Positions 60,401-64,000 of a stretch of DNA of 64,000 bases are shown one piece after another. A program made the translations under genes and the position numbers. This DNA is from Bugulina stolonifera (Eukaryota; Bryozoa; Gymnolaemata; Cheilostomatida; Bugulidae). Position 1 is the stretch's first letter. Each line of letters begins with the position of its first letter. A model generated the notes under the pieces. The model made no database searches and was not told where the DNA came from. It worked only from the letters and a program-made list of their open reading frames with translations. The DNA is taken from assembly GCA_935421135.1 (NCBI GenBank), contig OW285195.1:14150158-14214157 (forward strand), written 5' to 3'.

Positions 60401-63400
60401 TTTTTCGAAATGTCCCTTTACCTAATATCTGTGATAGCATATTGATCACGTTTTTACATCTGTGGTATATACATTCAATTAGCTGGAACACACAATAAAG
60501 AAGGAGGACATTAAATCTTCCGTACTTAACTGCTATCAACACACACAAAATATTGAATTGTTTCTAATTTGCTGAAATAAAAGCAGGGAAGGCATTGAAC
60601 TTATAAAATGCGACTTATATTTGCAGCATCTGACACCATTGAGATATTGTCTGTACAAGACGACTAGCACCAGTATTGTAGTGTCCTTCTTGCCCTGCGG
60701 GAACCCGTGCTAGATTTTTAATCATGAAAGCAATGGTGCCCTATTGCGTAGGTTGTCTTTCGATTAGTACTTGGATATACAGTTGAGACAACCCCTGAAG
60801 AAGAATGTTAAACTGTGAACTAGAACTAGTCTTTGCAATAACATTACTACAATATAATATGTAATCTGAAAGCTTACCACAGCTCCTGCATTCAACTTTA
60901 GTTTATTCCTAGCAAATTTCTTTCCTCTGCGAGTGTCTTTCATAGGTATGAACTCAACACTAGCCCCTTCGCCATTCGAAAAAGGTGCCAAGGTTTTACC
61001 GTTAGTTTGAAGAATTCTCCCATTCCATTCACAGCCAGTTCCCTCATTATTTTTGACAAACCCAAGTGAGCAACTGCAAGCACCTTTAGACCGCCCTTTA
61101 GTCCTGCACTTACTGTTTGGGATATTCTCACAAGGGTACTTGTGCTGGTGGCACTTGCATGTCGGGTCATCAAGCTGGTTGCAAACTGCAACAGTTAAAA
61201 AGCCATTATCATGCTTTCTATTAGATGACTAGAAAGTAGGCATACTACTTGTAACCCTGTAGAAGTACTGTCTCAAAGTAGTTTAGTGCAAAGTAGTCAA
61301 CTTTACATAACATACACTTGTAGTGAGAGTAGAGAAATTATAGCCTTGGTTCCTTGCTAAAAAACTCTAAGAGGAATTTCTTTTTCTGTTTAAACTCTAG
61401 CATCCACAACTCTGTTGCCTTAAGGTAGAGTATGATTGATAATTGGCAGCAAAAATCTCCAGCATTACTGCACCTACATGTACATGTAGTACTAGTACAT
61501 ACATGTAACTGCTCGTTCATAGACGAATGCAGTCACCTGTTCTACATAACAGACATTGCAAGCACCTGTCTCTTACCAGTTGGAGATGGCAAGCACTGAT
61601 TTTTTTCTCGATAATACCCCTCTTTGCATTCACAGCTGTTCTTTTGTTCATCACACTCACTATCAGGAAACTTAGAGCAAACTGAAGGCTTCAGTGAACA
61701 TCTACAGGCTAGACCTAGCCTGCGACATTTGATAGCTAAAGAAGGAAAGCAGTAATAGTTTTATTAGAATTCGAGTTGAATGAAATTACGCATAAAGAGA
61801 CTGGAACAAAAATCGAACAATATAAAATGTTGTACCTGTAAATAATACTGTAAATGATGCTTATTGTAGATATTTACTGGCAGTGGCAATCCTCTGTGTC
61901 TAGAACCAACATAGTACTGTAATGTTTTTGAGTGTGTTTGCATATGAGTGCCCATAGGCCACTAGTATGGGAAGGGCTTGGAAGGTGGTAGAGGCCGACC
62001 AAGTAACCTTTTGCTCATTACATAAAGAGTGAACAGTATGACAGCAATAGACACATGCATGAATGGATATGGATAACATGTAATGCATGTAATGTCAGTA
62101 TAATGTCAATGTTGTGTGGCCACGGAGGCTGTTTCACCACAGCACGATGGCATTTGTATTAGATGAACACATTCATACGATTGATCGGCGCCCCCCCCCT
62201 CGCCACTGCCCTGCTACAAATGTGATTTTACACAAAATAAATTTAAATTAAAGACTTGTATGTGCGCTACAGCAAAGTTGTGTACAAGTGCAATTGACAG
62301 CTACTAGGGAGTTATGTTTTCATGGCTGAAATAATTTCATGAGTAGATAACTTCTAGTATGGATCACATTGCATTATGGGAAAGTTGACTGATTGATTGG
62401 AATGCAGCTAGAAGTTTTGGATAGATTGATGAACTAGTTGTTTAGTACTGGGAATTTAGGTAGCATGATTAGTGATTACACAATTATACTAATCTTATTT
62501 TTTATTTTATCGATTTATTGCAGATTAGCAATGACTGTGATTGTTTGATTGTTAATTTATAATAAATAGAGAGAATTTATTACAAATCAAAATTATTATG
62601 TGCTATTATTTTCCCAGTCTCGAATACTAATTGTTATCTTGAGATGACAAGACAACTCAAGACTCGAGTATCGTTCCACCTCCAACTTTGACCCATGGTT
62701 GTTGCCGCCAAGCAAGTAGATTATGTACTATTTTAGAAGTAGCCCCTCAATGAGCATGTGCATTATTTCTATCTGATTCAGTTTTATAGAACCCATCTGG
62801 TTGACTGACTACCACCAAACTTACCTGAAAGAGGGATGCATTTCTTAGACTTGGGGTTGGGGTTGTAGACATAGCCATCCACACATGTGCAGGCATCTGT
62901 ATCAGGGTTACATTCAGTTTTTCGTAAATTTTCACAAGGGCTACCTGAATGCTTTGTGCATCTGCAGTCCTCACCTACCTTTGTACATTCTATCTCTAAA
63001 ATAATAACAGTTAGTTTTTATGCAAGGGGTCTTCAATTTGTCTATAAAGCAGTCAGGAACATACATGCACATATTCCTGGCTGAGGTTTGATCCCAATGT
63101 TTCTATGGAATCTAATCACCTAGCATTTTGGCCAATTTTCCTTAGTTTCACTGCTGCATTCTAAAAGATGATGTGAGAAATAGAGTAAGCGATTGAACCA
63201 CAGGTACAGGAGTTTGGGAGAATACAGTACTTACGTTCTGTAGGAATACAGTACTTACGTTCTGTAGGAACACATCTCCCATTAAATATATCCTCATTGC
63301 ATTCACAAGCCTTAGTAGTTTTGTTACAGTACGTGTTGGGTAGGCCATCGCAAGTCTCCGGAGGTGTATCACATCCACATGGTTTACCGATTTCCTTGCA

Positions 63401-63402
63401 AT
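57425..63402 (-). CDS. 3' part of an astacin-family-like EB/EGF-MAM gene (gene C), minus strand
   Basis: Seven exons read on the minus strand from right to left: 63402-63259, 62995-62825, 61735-61577, 61185-60878, 59938-59775, 58675-58612, 57517-57425 (stop TAA 57425-57427). All phases join. The first three and the start of the fourth encode Cys-rich EB/EGF-like units (for example CGCDTPPETCDG, CRCTKHSGSPC, CECKEGYY). The end encodes a MAM-like domain, as in genes A and B, and the last three introns have the same phases (0, 2, 0), with exon sizes 164, 64 and 93 against 158, 61 and 78. Sequence identity is low, so it is an older relative. The astacin domain, if present, lies beyond the right edge, so protease identity is inferred. 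It is convergent with gene B. Confidence 0.82.
57615..58422 (+). mobile_element. Solo LTR, family S, copy 3 (last intron of gene C)
   Basis: 808 bp, TGTAATGGT...ACCATTACA, flanked by ATAT on both sides (57611-57614 and 58423-58426). TATATAAA at 58071-58078 is followed by AATAAA at 58124-58129. It lies opposite to the direction of gene C, inside its last intron. Confidence 0.75.
58781..59280. mobile_element. GTTCGAAAC inverted-repeat element, copy 1
   Basis: Both ends carry repeats of CAGTTCGAAAC-type motifs in opposite orientation: GTTCGAAAAAGACAGTTCGA on the left, and CTGTTTCAAACTG followed by TTTTTTTCGAAATATCCC on the right. It contains an inserted hairpin with a 46-bp palindrome at 59001-59046. 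It lies in the intron between exons 59775-59938 and 58612-58675 of gene C. No coding frame. Confidence 0.6.
59001..59046. repeat. 46-bp perfect palindrome
   Basis: The sequence is its own reverse complement over 46 bases, centred on GAATTC with no spacer. Imperfect pairing continues outward to about 58975 and 59072 (GTTGACTGCTTATATTTTGA against TCGAAATAAAAGGAGTCAAC). Confidence 0.85.
59632..59684. repeat. Short tandem repeat CACTTGTCAC
   Basis: About five degenerate 11-bp units (CTTGTCACCAC) in an intron of gene C. Confidence 0.7.
60168..60422. mobile_element. GTTCGAAAC inverted-repeat element, copy 2
   Basis: About 255 bp with the same GTTCAAAAAAGACGGTTCGA left end and GTTTCGAACTGTCTTTTTCG right end as copy 1, but without the inserted palindrome. 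It shares the CCAACCACC and AATTAATTAAAATTAATTATC interior. It lies in the gene C intron between exons 60878-61185 and 59775-59938. Confidence 0.6.
63223..63270. repeat. 24-bp tandem duplication over a splice donor of gene C
   Basis: Two exact 24-bp units (63223-63246 and 63247-63270), each carrying the same minus-strand GTAAG donor. It allows two alternative exon ends that differ by 24 bases and eight codons. Confidence 0.8.
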
Positions 63403-64000
63403 CTATGAAGCAGATGTATGTACATGTATACACAGATGTAATGTTCTTTTCATGCCTCAAGTGCACAGTGCATTAGCGACGCATTACCATACCACCTTAT
63501 TGACCAAATACCACTTATTGCCATGCAACCATGTCACCATTTACTTGTATGTATTACATATTACTCCAATACCATATTACCGTATTACCCTATTGCCATG
63601 TTACTGTATTACTATATTACCATATCACCAAGATAAACTAAAGGTTTGTTAACACTACACCAACTCCGACACCGAGACCAACTCCAGCCTCCATCTCCAA
63701 CTTTCAGCCAAACTCCAACTCAAAATTTGTGTTTACACTGCACCAATAATAATCAATTAAGCACCAGTATTCACAATAATGCAAATGCATGGCTGTATTG
63801 TGATTGTGTATTGCTATAAGCCCTGAAAGTTTGGAGTTATCCTCTATAACCAGGAGCTAATCCTAGATTTGTAGATAATAGCTGATAGCTGAAAAATATG
63901 ATTTTAATTTAAAATACAACTTCTGATAGACAAGGTGAGAGTAAATTTTTTGCCAAAATAAAACCTTGGGTTCATCATTTATCATCCATAGGCAATCCTA
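63403..64000. other. Intron or upstream region of gene C with simple repeats
   Basis: ATTACCAT-type microsatellite at about 63480-63625 and a CCAACTCC-rich stretch at about 63655-63750. No further exon of gene C is supported before the window ends. Confidence 0.45.

Overview
The window looks like nuclear DNA of an invertebrate animal. It is AT-rich, its genes are split by GT...AG introns, and it holds many mobile elements. Protein families include sea-urchin-egg-lectin-like (SUEL) receptors, astacin proteases and LRR proteins. The frequent palindromic TACATGTA sequence and the gene content would suit an early-branching marine animal such as a demosponge, but that is a guess from style, not a proven placement.

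I rebuilt six genes by joining exons whose reading phases and splice sites agree. (1) 2489-6312 (+) and (2) 16399-22978 (+) are paralogous single-pass receptors: signal peptide, one SUEL lectin domain, a Ser/Thr/Pro-rich stalk, one membrane segment and a tyrosine-rich cytoplasmic tail. Gene 1 has an ITAM-like tyrosine pair. (3) 25676-27391 (+) is a signal-anchored leucine-rich-repeat protein. (4) 29211-37240 (+) and (5) 41625-48111 (+) are 14-exon tandem paralogues encoding secreted astacin metalloproteases with a Cys-rich (EB/EGF-like) repeat tail and a C-terminal MAM-like domain. (6) 57425-63402 (-) is the 3' half of a diverged relative in opposite orientation; its 5' part lies beyond the right edge. 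A decayed gene (beta-propeller, TSP1-like and PAN-like pieces, with two in-frame stops) lies at about 53.65-54.83 kb, and the terminal exon of an unknown gene sits at the far left.

The mobile-element content can be read in detail. At 9.0-15.5 kb, a 35-bp minisatellite was split by an LTR retrotransposon (element A, minus strand, internally deleted). One LTR of A was then hit separately by a hAT-type element and by a second LTR retrotransposon (element B, plus strand, apparently identical LTRs, gag-protease only). Target-site duplications fit at each of the three steps. Three solo LTRs of another family (6.7, 40.4 and 57.6 kb), a second hAT copy (54.85 kb), a LINE tail (49.6 kb), tRNA-derived SINEs, small inverted-repeat elements and several minisatellites fill the spaces.

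The astacin pair lies in a direct segmental duplication (about 27.7-37.35 kb and 39.5-48.2 kb). Differences since the duplication include a solo LTR upstream of copy 2, a roughly 1.5-kb insertion in intron 7 of copy 1, minisatellite expansion in copy 1, a changed poly(A) signal and a Glu-to-Gln change beside the zinc site of copy 2. The three astacin-type genes share phase-1 Cys-rich exon cassettes of about 159 nt, which suggests growth of the family by exon and gene duplication.
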